In this document: in pieces, positions 44,701 to 52,571 of the stretch | How the letters are laid out: each line of letters opens with the position of its first letter | Position numbering within the stretch: position 1 is the first letter of the stretch | Assembly (NCBI GenBank): GCA_045807725.1 | Contig: JBJMGV010000126.1 | Coordinates: 124,001 to 188,000, forward strand | Reading direction: 5' to 3' | Length of the DNA stretch: 64,000 nucleotides | From: DATENM01 sp045807725 | GTDB lineage: Bacteria; Acidobacteriota; Blastocatellia; UBA7656 | Notes under the pieces: model-generated | What the model saw: only the letters and a program-made list of their open reading frames with translations | What the model was told of the DNA's origin: nothing | Databases searched by the model: none | Translations under genes and position numbers: made by a program

Positions 44701-46694
44701 GCAGGCTGAACGAGTGAGGCACCGGGTTTCCCATTAATAGCACGCGCCGCGCTCCAGGCGCGCAGCGTGCGGCGCACGGCTGCCGGCAATTCCGTCAAGC
44801 GCGGGCGGTGGCCATGCTTGCGGCGATAGCTTTCGGCCCGCGACCTCGTAAACGCGATGAACGCTTTCAGCCCGGCGCGGCGCGGCGCGATGAGCTTCCG
44901 CGTTTCACGCTTCGCCTGGCGAGCTGACACGGGCCTCAGACGCAGCCGCTTGATTTGAAAAGCGCCCGCCGATTCAAACGGATCGAAGCGCAACGCGATG
45001 ACTTCCTGATTCAGCCGCACGTAGGCGCGGCGCGCAGTGCCCGGCCTGCCGAGATCAACACTGTCGCTTTCGTTGTAGCCCGCGCCGCGATCTACGTACA
45101 ATCGCGCGCTGCCGATAACCGGCTGCTCAGTCGCAACGTCGAACGCGATTTCGGCCCAGCCCTGCGGCCACTTCCCTTTCACGTTGAATTGCGGGTCGCT
45201 GCCGATGGATTGCCAGCGCCCGTCATCGAGCCGTCGCAGGTCGTGCATTGGCTCGACCGTTGGCTCGTAGCGGCGGCGCATCGCTCGCTCACCCAGATTG
45301 CGAAGACCCTGGAAGAACGGCAGCAACAAGGCGTGCTTGATGCGACCATAACGGCTCAACACGCGCCAGCCGAGCGTGCCCGTGATGCGCTGCAACTGCG
45401 CCTCGCTCTCGGCCAGCCTGCGCTCGCGCTCGCGCAGGTCGGCTTCAAGCCGGGCGATTTGTAATGAAGATAACTCTGCTGCTTCAGTCGCCGCGTCGCG
45501 CAGTTGAGACGCTTCGTTCTCGGCATCGGCAAGGCGCGCAACAAAGTCGGCGGTCTCTGTCGCTCTTGCCAATCGCATCGCGCGAATCGTCTGCTTCTCT
45601 GCCGCTAGCTCGGCGCGCAATTCGCGCTCGGCGGCCCCGCGCGTCTTCATTGCGCTGGCCAACGATTGCCACGCCGACCGCTGCGCCGCGAGGTCTTCGT
45701 TGAGCGATTGCCACGCCGCTTCGGCGGCTTGAATCTGCCGCAGCCAGGATTGGCGCTCAACGGTGAGTTGCGTCTGCAACGCTTCGAGCCGCTGCCGATG
45801 TTGCCGCAATTCCGTTTCGAGAATTCCGACTCTGGCCACCTGCGCGACACGCTCGGAGACGAGTCGCGCCCTTTCCGCGTCGCTGGCGGCGCATTGCTGC
45901 CGGAGCGTCTCGACCGCTTGCCGGCGCTGCTCGCCTTCGCGTTCCAACGTCAACCGGCGACCGAGATGAGAGAAGAAGCGGCGGGTGCGCGCTGCTTCTT
46001 GCTCGTCGGCGTTGAACAGCGCTCGCAACTCCGGCGCGATTCGTTGACCGACAGCGACGACGCCGAGGCCGTGGCCGTGATGAAACTCGAAGGTCGCGTA
46101 GCGTTGCTTGATCTCTTCCCACAGCCGTATGACGCCAAAGCCGCGCTCGCGCACGTTGATGTCGTGCAGCAAGATCACACCGTCGCGGCTGAGCTTCGGC
46201 AGCCACGTCTCGAAATCATGCCGCACGGTTTCATAAGCGTGAAAGCCATCGATGTGCAGGAGATCTATCGAGCCATCGGCGAAATGCGCCAGCGCCTCGT
46301 CGAAGGTGCTCTGGATCAACGTCGAGAAGCGGCCATACAACGGGTCGTGATGGGCGCGCAAATCTTCTAACACATTCGCGCCGTAGCCGCCGGCGTGCGC
46401 GTCGCCGCGCCACGTGTCCACCGCATAACATCGTGAATCGAGGCTCAAGGCTTCGACCGCCTGACAGAAGGCGCAATAGGAATCGCCCGCCTCTGTGCCC
46501 AGTTCGACCAGCAGGCGCGGTCGCAAAGCCGCGACCAGATACATTGCGAATGGGATGTGCTCTTGCCACGCCGTCAGCGGCGTCAAGCGCAAGGGCGCGC
46601 TGAGACAGACCGGCTGCGTTAGCGGATTGAACGTCGCCATCGCAATCAACTCCTCACGATCTGCTACAGGCACATTACGCATGTCGGTCGTCAT
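41787..46694 (-). CDS. 1635-residue methyltransferase and triple-glycosyltransferase protein
   Basis: Five modules run in order. (1) Residues 25-220: class I SAM methyltransferase (LVELGTEAGDSY, DLLHIDGFHAYE, ILLHDINV). (2) Residues 245-435: a long Glu/Gln/Arg-rich coiled coil. (3) Residues 470-580: a beta-sandwich of unknown role. (4) Two GT2 glycosyltransferases, at 712-940 (VMPVYNAP, LLDQDDEL, SQDYDLALR) and 970-1200 (AIIIPTRNN, LFLNNDTEV). (5) Residues 1240-1630: a GT4 glycosyltransferase with E-x7-E in SRVESYPRVILEAMA. Such arrays build repeating units of O-antigen-like glycans in the cytoplasm. The start overlaps the previous stop as ATGA. All GT2 DxD-type motifs look intact. Confidence 0.9.
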   Translation of the reverse strand: MTTDMRNVPVADREELIAMATFNPLTQPVCLSAPLRLTPLTAWQEHIPFAMYLVAALRPRLLVELGTEAGDSYCAFCQAVEALSLDSRCYAVDTWRGDAHAGGYGANVLEDLRAHHDPLYGRFSTLIQSTFDEALAHFADGSIDLLHIDGFHAYETVRHDFETWLPKLSRDGVILLHDINVRERGFGVIRLWEEIKQRYATFEFHHGHGLGVVAVGQRIAPELRALFNADEQEAARTRRFFSHLGRRLTLEREGEQRRQAVETLRQQCAASDAERARLVSERVAQVARVGILETELRQHRQRLEALQTQLTVERQSWLRQIQAAEAAWQSLNEDLAAQRSAWQSLASAMKTRGAAERELRAELAAEKQTIRAMRLARATETADFVARLADAENEASQLRDAATEAAELSSLQIARLEADLRERERRLAESEAQLQRITGTLGWRVLSRYGRIKHALLLPFFQGLRNLGERAMRRRYEPTVEPMHDLRRLDDGRWQSIGSDPQFNVKGKWPQGWAEIAFDVATEQPVIGSARLYVDRGAGYNESDSVDLGRPGTARRAYVRLNQEVIALRFDPFESAGAFQIKRLRLRPVSARQAKRETRKLIAPRRAGLKAFIAFTRSRAESYRRKHGHRPRLTELPAAVRRTLRAWSAARAINGKPGASLVQPALPADHLTVASQAFQIPEPLDAYDAWLEVNQWNERRAALLEARLSAIAEPPLLSVVMPVYNAPPEFLDRAIHSVVAQVYAHWELCIADDASTDPAIKELLDEWAAREPRVRVVYRETNGHISRATNSAVEMARGEFIVLLDQDDELTPDALGEIALTITEHPDTDIVYSDDDKINMLGDRFAPQFKPDWSPELLLSQMYFSHVLTMRRRLYDEAGRLRAGFEGSQDYDLALRATELTSNIRHIPKVLYHWRVLPGSTASSGDAKPESFDAGLRAVQQALDRRGAHADAAQPQWAVEAGCGIFAHHFPDDGPRVAIIIPTRNNVAVLRKCVESLARTTYQNYEVAIIDNDSDDVETIDYLKRTRHRVLRIQSPGGRFNFAAINNRAVEQVEAEYVLFLNNDTEVVASRWLSQMVGYAQLKGVGAVGARLLYPDGHVQHAGVVHGYYDGMAGPAFKLLPSSDYGYLSYAVVARNYAAVTAACLLTPRPLFLSLGGFDEQQFAVAYNDIDYCYRLRAAGQRVVYCADAELIHHEGHSRGFRDDPAELAAFRRHHGALRDPYYNPNLSLEHERFSIQSRTLAPDRVPPIPTLMCAFNLNWEGAPQSQFELTLRLKAMGVIEPIVYSPTDGPLRAAYEANGIQVETGEHPLAGVRRLAAYERAIERFAERVRGWGVELVYGNTLQTFYAIDGAKQLDLPSIWNPRESEPWQTYFDYLGPEIAARALGCFGYPYKVVFVAKATQAGCAALNAHANFTTIHNGLDSARFAAALGEQARGATRRRLELRPDDLMILLLGTVCERKGQIDLIEAMARLDEACAARVRCFIVGDRAGDYSDRLGGALRQLPADRQPRIEVIAETSEVAPYYAAADLFVCTSRVESYPRVILEAMAAGLAVITTPVYGIAEQVREEVNALFYQPGDAAQLAAQITRLVTAPDLRKRLADNSRHVLATLNDFDGMSAAYAEVFREAWLSGRSR

Positions 46695-48718
46695 AACTCC
46701 AGTGCGGCGTTTTGGATTGAGGGAGAATACCTGAATTGCTGCGGCGTGTACATGGGCAAAGCGGGGCTGCCGGGCACAGCCGGTGGCGATGTGCGGATGA
46801 AGGATTCGGGCTTCGTCAGGTCGGGCAAAAAATCTTCGCGGTCGTCACGAAGGTTGGGATTGAAGTAAGGGTCGGCGATCAACTGCTCGCCCCATCGCTC
46901 ACGCAATCGCGCTTCGGCCTGCGGCTCAGGCGTGAGGCCACGCGAGGCCGACTCGTAGTGATAGAGCAGCGCCAGCGGCGTGAAGACGATCAGATAACCG
47001 CGCTGCCTGAGCCGCAGGCAAAGATCAACGTCGCTGAAGGAAATTGGAAAGCTGAGTTCATCAAAGCCGCCGACTTCATCGAAGACTTCGCGCCGCGTCA
47101 TCAGACAGGCGGCGGTGACTGCCGCGTAGTTGCGCGTGACGTTGGCGAAATTCAGATAACCCGCGCCGCCGAAGCCATCGACGCCGCGCAACGCGTGGCC
47201 TGCCGCGCCGTTGATCCCTAAGACGACGCCGGCGTGCTGTATGCGCCCGTCGGCGGTGAGCAGCTTGCCGCCGACCGCGCCGACTTCCGCGCGCTCGGCA
47301 TGCTCGACGAGCGCCGCCAGCCAGTCATCGCTGATCGCTTCGGTGTCGTCGTTCAGAAAGAGCAGGTAATCGCCGCCGGCTTGGCGCGCCGCCAGATTGT
47401 TCAACTGCGAGAAATTGAACGGCGCGTCGTGGCGAATGACGCGATAAGGCAGGCGATGTAGATAATTCAACGTCGCCGCGTCGCGGCTGCCATTATCGAC
47501 GATGATAATTTCGTAATCTGGATTACGTCGCCGCGATTCGATACTAGAGAGGCAGCGCCGCAGCCGGCGCTCGCCATCTCGCGTCGGGATGATGATCGAA
47601 ACGCGCCGGCCCGGTGTGACGCGGCGGCGAACGTGATAAAAGCCATAGCGCGACTGCGGGACGACTGTGCCATCAATCTGCCTGCGGGCGAGCGCATCGC
47701 TCAAGGCGCGGCGACCGGCTTCGATCACGGCTTCGTGCGCAGCCGGTCGCGCCGACGCCGAACCCGCCTGCTCGCGCCAGTGGTAGAGAATCTTCGGGAT
47801 GTGAGCGATCTTCTCGGTCTGTTCCGTGAAGCGCAGCGCCAGATCATAATCCTGACTGCCGTCGAAGCCTTCGCGGAAACCGCCGATGCGGTCGAAGATC
47901 ACCTTGCGATAGACCGTGAAGTGCGCCAGGTACATACACGACAACAACAGGTCGGGCGACCAGGCGGGCTTGAATCGCGGCGCGTGGCGGCGACCGCAGC
48001 GGTCGAGCCGGTCTTCGTCCGAATAGAGCAGGTCGGCGTCGGCTTGCTGCAATGTAGCGACAATCTCAAACAGGGCGTCGGGCGTAAGTTTGTCATCGTG
48101 GTCGAGCAGCCCGACGAATTCGCCCGTCGCCAATCGCAGCGCCCGGTTCGAGGCTGCGGCGATGCCGCCGTTGGTTTCGGCGCGGTCAAAGCGTATGCGT
48201 GCATCGCGCCGCGCATACTCATCGAGCGTTTCGCGCACACCCGGCGCAGTCGAGCCGTCATCGCAAATGCACAATTGCCAGTGAGAGTAATATTGACCAC
48301 ACACCGATTCGATAGCATCGCGCAGGTGCTCAAGCGGCGGATTGTAAACCGGAAGGATGATGCTGATGGTGGGCTGGTAAGCGAAGCCGACTATCGCGGC
48401 TTGCGCCCGTTGGCGTTGATATCTGAGTCGTTCCGAGCGTGCCGCCCATTGACGGTAGGCATCATCGCTATCGGTCTTCTGTTGGCCGTAGACAAAACTT
48501 TTCAGGCGGCGCAGGGCCGGCAACAGCAAGCCATATTTGATTGGGCCATAGCGGCGATGGAAGGGTTGTAAGCGGCGCGAGTCGCGCCAGGCAGCAACCC
48601 AGCGCGACCAGCGGTTGTGCAGGCCGACGCGCAGGCGGCGGGCGAAAGCGTTCGCCGAATTGCCGGTCGTCGCTTGCGCCGTTTGCCGGCCCGTCAGCCT
48701 GTCGGTCTTCTCCTGCAT
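46691..48718 (-). CDS. Tandem GT2 glycosyltransferase
   Basis: A 675-residue protein with two GT2 domains, at about residues 112-340 (ISIILPVYNPP, LLDHDDKL, GSQDYDLALRF) and 366-610 (VSIIIPTRDGE, LFLNDDTEAI, AACLMTRREVF). Residues 1-100 are basic and of unknown fold. It closely resembles the double-GT2 part of the next protein, as if derived from the same ancestral pair. Its stop overlaps the start of the 1635-residue gene, so the two are coupled. The start is uncertain: the ATG at 48718 has no ribosome site, while in-frame GTG codons at 48757 and 48754 lie inside a strong hairpin. Confidence 0.88.
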   Translation of the reverse strand: MQEKTDRLTGRQTAQATTGNSANAFARRLRVGLHNRWSRWVAAWRDSRRLQPFHRRYGPIKYGLLLPALRRLKSFVYGQQKTDSDDAYRQWAARSERLRYQRQRAQAAIVGFAYQPTISIILPVYNPPLEHLRDAIESVCGQYYSHWQLCICDDGSTAPGVRETLDEYARRDARIRFDRAETNGGIAAASNRALRLATGEFVGLLDHDDKLTPDALFEIVATLQQADADLLYSDEDRLDRCGRRHAPRFKPAWSPDLLLSCMYLAHFTVYRKVIFDRIGGFREGFDGSQDYDLALRFTEQTEKIAHIPKILYHWREQAGSASARPAAHEAVIEAGRRALSDALARRQIDGTVVPQSRYGFYHVRRRVTPGRRVSIIIPTRDGERRLRRCLSSIESRRRNPDYEIIIVDNGSRDAATLNYLHRLPYRVIRHDAPFNFSQLNNLAARQAGGDYLLFLNDDTEAISDDWLAALVEHAERAEVGAVGGKLLTADGRIQHAGVVLGINGAAGHALRGVDGFGGAGYLNFANVTRNYAAVTAACLMTRREVFDEVGGFDELSFPISFSDVDLCLRLRQRGYLIVFTPLALLYHYESASRGLTPEPQAEARLRERWGEQLIADPYFNPNLRDDREDFLPDLTKPESFIRTSPPAVPGSPALPMYTPQQFRYSPSIQNAALEL

Positions 48719-48731
48719 GCGTTGAGAGCCG

Positions 48732-48764
48732 GGCAGGAGTGGCAGACACTTCACCACTCCTGCC
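48732..48764. terminator. 11-base-stem hairpin before the tandem GT2 gene
   Basis: GGCAGGAGTGG (48732-48742) pairs with CCACTCCTGCC (48754-48764). It lies 18-50 bases past the stop of the secreted PxKF protein and probably ends that transcript, though no T-run follows. Confidence 0.55.
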
Positions 48765-48781
48765 GGCTATCACTGACCTTC

Positions 48782-50923
48782 TTACCTGAACCTGAAGTTC
48801 GCGCGGTAGACACAGCCATCTTTTAACTGAACAACCAGTTGGCGACAAGTGCCCGCCCACGCTCTGTCTGTTGCCCAGACATAGGTGTACTGGTCGCTCA
48901 CCGGGTCATAGCTGAGACTACTGCTGCCAGCCGTTGTAGTTTCCGTTACCTCAACTGGCGTGGCGTTCGGGTCACAGACAATCACGCCTGAAGCCGGGTA
49001 TCCGGCGGCGAAGATGTCCAGCCCCTTGTTGCCATTCAGGCTGAACTTCACCGGGATCGCCCTGCCGGCGTTGACCGAGTTGATCGCAGGCAGATTGCTG
49101 ATCGGCGGGAAGAAACCTGTGAAGTTCGGACGCACCGTCACGTTGACCGTGCAGTGAACCTCGCCCGCCGAATTTTCTGCTGTGACCGTCACCGCGTAGG
49201 TTCCAGGATCGACCAGCGTGCCTGCCGCAGGCGACTGGGTCTTAGTCACGCTACAGCCGGCCACGACCGTTTCGCCGAGCAGGTTCGGCAGAGCGGCCTG
49301 GCAATCTGCGGTTACGAACAGCGTCTTGTTCGAGGGGCAAGTGGTAATGGTCGGCGGGGCCGGCGCAAGGACTGTCACCGCGAAGCTACACGATGGCCCG
49401 CCACTGACGGTGCAGACCACAGCCGTCGTGCCGACGGGTAGAGTCGCGCCCGATGGCGGATTGCATGTGACCGCGCCGCAAGAACCGCTCGTCGTCGGCG
49501 TGGGATAGCTGACCACCGCCGTGCACGAGGCGCTGGCTGTCACCATCACATCCGATGGGCAATCAATCGAACAGCCGGGCGTGCCGGTTCCTGTGACCGT
49601 CACCGAGAAGCTGCAACTGACCGAGCCGCTCCCTTCGCCGGTGTGACAGGTCACCAACGTCGTGCCTTGCGCGAAGGTTGAGCCTGACGGCGGACTGCAA
49701 TCCGACAGGCCGGCCTGACAGCCATCATTGAGCGTCGGCGCTGGGAAGTTGACGACGGCAAGGCCAAAGCCCGGCGACGGCTCGTTGACGGTGATGTCGG
49801 ACGGACAGCTAATGGTCGGAGTCTGCGGGTCTTCGACCGTCACCCGGAAGACGCAAGGCCCGCCGGTTTCGCCGACGCAGATGACGTTCGAGCTTCCCAG
49901 CGGGAAGGACGATCCCGAAGGCGGCGTGCAGGCAACCGTGCCGCAGTCGCTGCCGGCTGACGTGGCCGCAAAGTTGACGACCGCCGCGCACTGGCCTGCG
50001 GCCTTCTGTGTGACGATGTCAGACGGGCAGGTGACTTCGCAGGTCGTCGTCGTGCTCTCTGGTATCGTCACCGAAGCGGTGAAGGTATTGTCGTTAGAAG
50101 CCAACTCAGCCGTGTCGCTGGAAACTGTCGCTGTGCTCGATACGGCTGCGCCGGGCAGTGCGCCGGCGTCCACCTGGAAGATGAAGGTGAACTGCGCCGT
50201 CACGTTCGCCGGCAGTGTCGCTATCGTGCAGGTCGAACTGCCGGTAGCACCCGCCGTTGGATTCGTGCAGGTGGCCGCAGGGCCTGAGTTCTGCGTCTCG
50301 GACATGAACGTCGAGTTGGTCGCCACCGAGACTACCAGTTGGACATTCGTCGCGTCGTTCGGCCCTTTGTTGGTCAAAAAGACGGTGAACGCGGCGGTCG
50401 AACCGGGCGATGCCGAGAACGGCGCGAAGATAGGCGTCCACAGATCGACGGCGGGCAAGTCAGGGTCCTGGACCGTGAACCGCGCGACGGCGTGGCCGTT
50501 GTTGGACCGATCAACCGTTTTGACCGTCCAGGTTCCGAGCTGCGCCGAACTCCCGCGCGCCGGAATCGTGATCGAATCATTCTGCGGGTCGGAAGTGATC
50601 TCCGGCCCTACCCGAAAGATGCTGCCATCGGGAGTGACCCATTGGAATTGCCGCTGCGGTGGCGTGCCATCAATGACCGACGGCAGCAGCGAATCAGTAG
50701 CGACCGCGCACACCGTATCGCCAAGATTGAATCTTGTCTTCGGCGTCATGCAGTCGCTGCCATAGGTAGCGATGCCCTCGGAAGTCTGCGCTCTACTGAA
50801 CGGAGGGCGCACCATCATCGTCATCAAAACGAGCATGCCTAGACAGGCAAGCCCGGCGATGAAGCGCCTTCCCTTCGGCTTCCGAATGGGGCCTAGAATC
50901 TTGGAAGCAGGCCGAGCCTTCAT
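48782..50923 (-). CDS. Secreted DUF11/HYR/PxKF multidomain surface protein
   Basis: A 713-residue exported protein. The basic leader has a hydrophobic core GLACLGMLVLMTMMV, with cleavage near SRAQ. A CARDB/DUF11-like domain follows (about 165-290, TNKGPNDATNVQLVVSV), then four HYR-type modules with regular C-P-S-D-[IV] and CSFxVTV motifs (about 295-600), and a PxKF domain at the end (AIPVKFSLNGNKGLD, about 640-713). Cysteines are paired per module, suggesting disulfides. Such proteins are adhesive or structural surface proteins; no enzyme motif is present. The ATG at 50923 has AAGGAG seven bases upstream; an ATG two codons earlier is too close to it. Confidence 0.85.
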   Translation of the reverse strand: MKARPASKILGPIRKPKGRRFIAGLACLGMLVLMTMMVRPPFSRAQTSEGIATYGSDCMTPKTRFNLGDTVCAVATDSLLPSVIDGTPPQRQFQWVTPDGSIFRVGPEITSDPQNDSITIPARGSSAQLGTWTVKTVDRSNNGHAVARFTVQDPDLPAVDLWTPIFAPFSASPGSTAAFTVFLTNKGPNDATNVQLVVSVATNSTFMSETQNSGPAATCTNPTAGATGSSTCTIATLPANVTAQFTFIFQVDAGALPGAAVSSTATVSSDTAELASNDNTFTASVTIPESTTTTCEVTCPSDIVTQKAAGQCAAVVNFAATSAGSDCGTVACTPPSGSSFPLGSSNVICVGETGGPCVFRVTVEDPQTPTISCPSDITVNEPSPGFGLAVVNFPAPTLNDGCQAGLSDCSPPSGSTFAQGTTLVTCHTGEGSGSVSCSFSVTVTGTGTPGCSIDCPSDVMVTASASCTAVVSYPTPTTSGSCGAVTCNPPSGATLPVGTTAVVCTVSGGPSCSFAVTVLAPAPPTITTCPSNKTLFVTADCQAALPNLLGETVVAGCSVTKTQSPAAGTLVDPGTYAVTVTAENSAGEVHCTVNVTVRPNFTGFFPPISNLPAINSVNAGRAIPVKFSLNGNKGLDIFAAGYPASGVIVCDPNATPVEVTETTTAGSSSLSYDPVSDQYTYVWATDRAWAGTCRQLVVQLKDGCVYRANFRFR

Positions 50924-51091
50924 ATACATTCTCCTTCCGGTTTGCCGTCGGTCGTCTCAGTGACCAACGGCACACCCTGTTTATCGAGCAGCCTGATTGC
51001 CAGCTATGCAGTCAGCCGACTGCGCGCCGGTCGAACCGTTCCCTCCGCCTCGCTGGTCGAGGCCGGAAGCAGGCGAGCCAGACAAGGTGTT

Positions 51092-52033
51092 TTAATTTTT
51101 AGTCAGCGCCGGTGCAGAGAAGGCTCCCACTGCCGTGTTGTCGCGCAGAATGTTGTCGGCGAAGGTTGAGGCCAGGCCATTGCCCGCCGTCACGCCCGTC
51201 CCGTTGAACGAGATGGTCGAGCCGGAAACGCGCAGATTGCCCTGGTTCGCCGCGGCGGAAGTGCCCGCCGAAAGGCCGGTGCCGTTGCCGATGATTGAAC
51301 AGTTGATCACGTTGATGACCGAGACCGGGCCAGCCGCGAGCACCTCAGACAGAATGCCGGTCGTCGCGTTGCCGGCGAAGACGCTGTTGCGGGCTTCGAT
51401 GCGCGAGTTGTTGCGGCCAATCAGGCCGAAGTTGTTATTCTCGGAGGTCGTCCGCTCGATGACGCCGCTGACCAGGCCGGTTGAGGCATTGGAAACGAAG
51501 ATGCCGATGGAATTGTTTCGCATGTAGCTGTTGGTGATATAGACCTCGGCATTGCCCGCCTGGTTGAGGCCGACGTTGACGGCGGTCGTCATATTGTTGA
51601 TCGTCGTATCTTCAATGCTCAGCGACGCGCCGGCGAGGAACTTGATGCCATCCAACCCGCCCGCGCCGCCCGCGCCGTTGATGTCGAGGCCGCGCAGGAT
51701 AACCTTGTCGGTCGCCGCCGCGTTGACGATGACGCCGTTGACGGAGGCCGCCAGGATGCCGCCTTCGGTGTGATGGCATTCAATCGTTATAGATTTGGTG
51801 ATCGTCACCGCGCCGAAGCCGGCGGGGTCCAGGCAGTTGATCTCGCCGCCGGCGGCGGTCTTCGAGATTGCGCCGGCAAAGGTCTTGCACGGCGCGGTGC
51901 GGCTGCACGGGTTGGCGTCATCGCCGACGCCCGACACCCAAGTGCGGGTCGCTTGTGCCTGCGCGATATTCGCGCACAGCAGCAGGGCCAGGGAAGCCAT
52001 GATCAGTTGCAATGTACGTTTGGTGGTTTTCAT
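51092..52033 (-). CDS. Secreted right-handed beta-helix protein
   Basis: A 313-residue exported protein. The signal peptide ends IAQAQA. The mature N-terminus carries the conserved RTWVSGVGDDANPCSRTAPC and KTFAGAISKTAAGGEI, followed by a parallel beta-helix of about ten Asn/Gly-rich coils (NNSIGIFVSN, GTTGILSEVL-like turns). The same N-terminal signature occurs in many short proteins of Acidobacteriota and Rhizobiales, with no proven activity; polysaccharide binding or lyase-like scaffolding is possible. It lies 168 bases upstream of the PxKF gene on the same strand. AAGGAGAG precedes the ATG. Confidence 0.85.
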   Translation of the reverse strand: MKTTKRTLQLIMASLALLLCANIAQAQATRTWVSGVGDDANPCSRTAPCKTFAGAISKTAAGGEINCLDPAGFGAVTITKSITIECHHTEGGILAASVNGVIVNAAATDKVILRGLDINGAGGAGGLDGIKFLAGASLSIEDTTINNMTTAVNVGLNQAGNAEVYITNSYMRNNSIGIFVSNASTGLVSGVIERTTSENNNFGLIGRNNSRIEARNSVFAGNATTGILSEVLAAGPVSVINVINCSIIGNGTGLSAGTSAAANQGNLRVSGSTISFNGTGVTAGNGLASTFADNILRDNTAVGAFSAPALTKN

Positions 52034-52478
52034 TTTTCTCTCCTTGTAGATAGGTAAGCTGGTGATCTGGGGATTGCTTCTCCATTGTTTGCTCGTCGTC
52101 GTAAAAACAGATAGACGATATCGAAGCCGGATGACGAACGGGTTTTCAGATTGCTTTGTCGCCCATGCGACCCGTCGGCGCAGCCCGGTCGCGCCGCGCT
52201 GGCACAGACAGTTATGTAGAATGCAGGGGAGGTCGTTGCCTTACGGCCACCCGGCAGGCCTTGCCGCAAGCAGCGTCGGTCCTACGAATAGTTCATCTAC
52301 TCAGGTTATTTCCCAACCACAACGCGGGCCACCAGCGGCGGTCAGCAGAAGGGCCATAGCGCCTTTGAAATCATTAGCAGAATAATTCTTAATCTTTGCC
52401 AATAAACCCGTGTAGCAAAATGGGAGCACCCACAGTAATACGGTTCACCTGAAAAAGCAACATCAAACGGAGCTTCCA
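52034..52478. other. Divergent intergenic region
   Basis: About 445 bases between the beta-helix gene (minus) and the TPR membrane protein (plus). It should hold both promoters. I see a possible ribosome site AAGGAGAG for the beta-helix gene and CGGAG before 52479. I considered and rejected a cyclic-di-GMP riboswitch. No repeat family of this window occurs here. Confidence 0.45.
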
Positions 52479-52571
52479 TTGTTAAATGTTGCCAGCCGGC
52501 CCGGTGAACGTTATGATTCGCGCTTCAACGACGAAACAACATTCTCGGTTCGACCTGTTCGTCCCATCACC

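Noticed and set aside
52034..52478. Cyclic-di-GMP riboswitch upstream of the beta-helix gene
   Set aside because: Only a GACAAAGC fragment resembles the GEMM core; the tetraloop-receptor and paired stems are absent.
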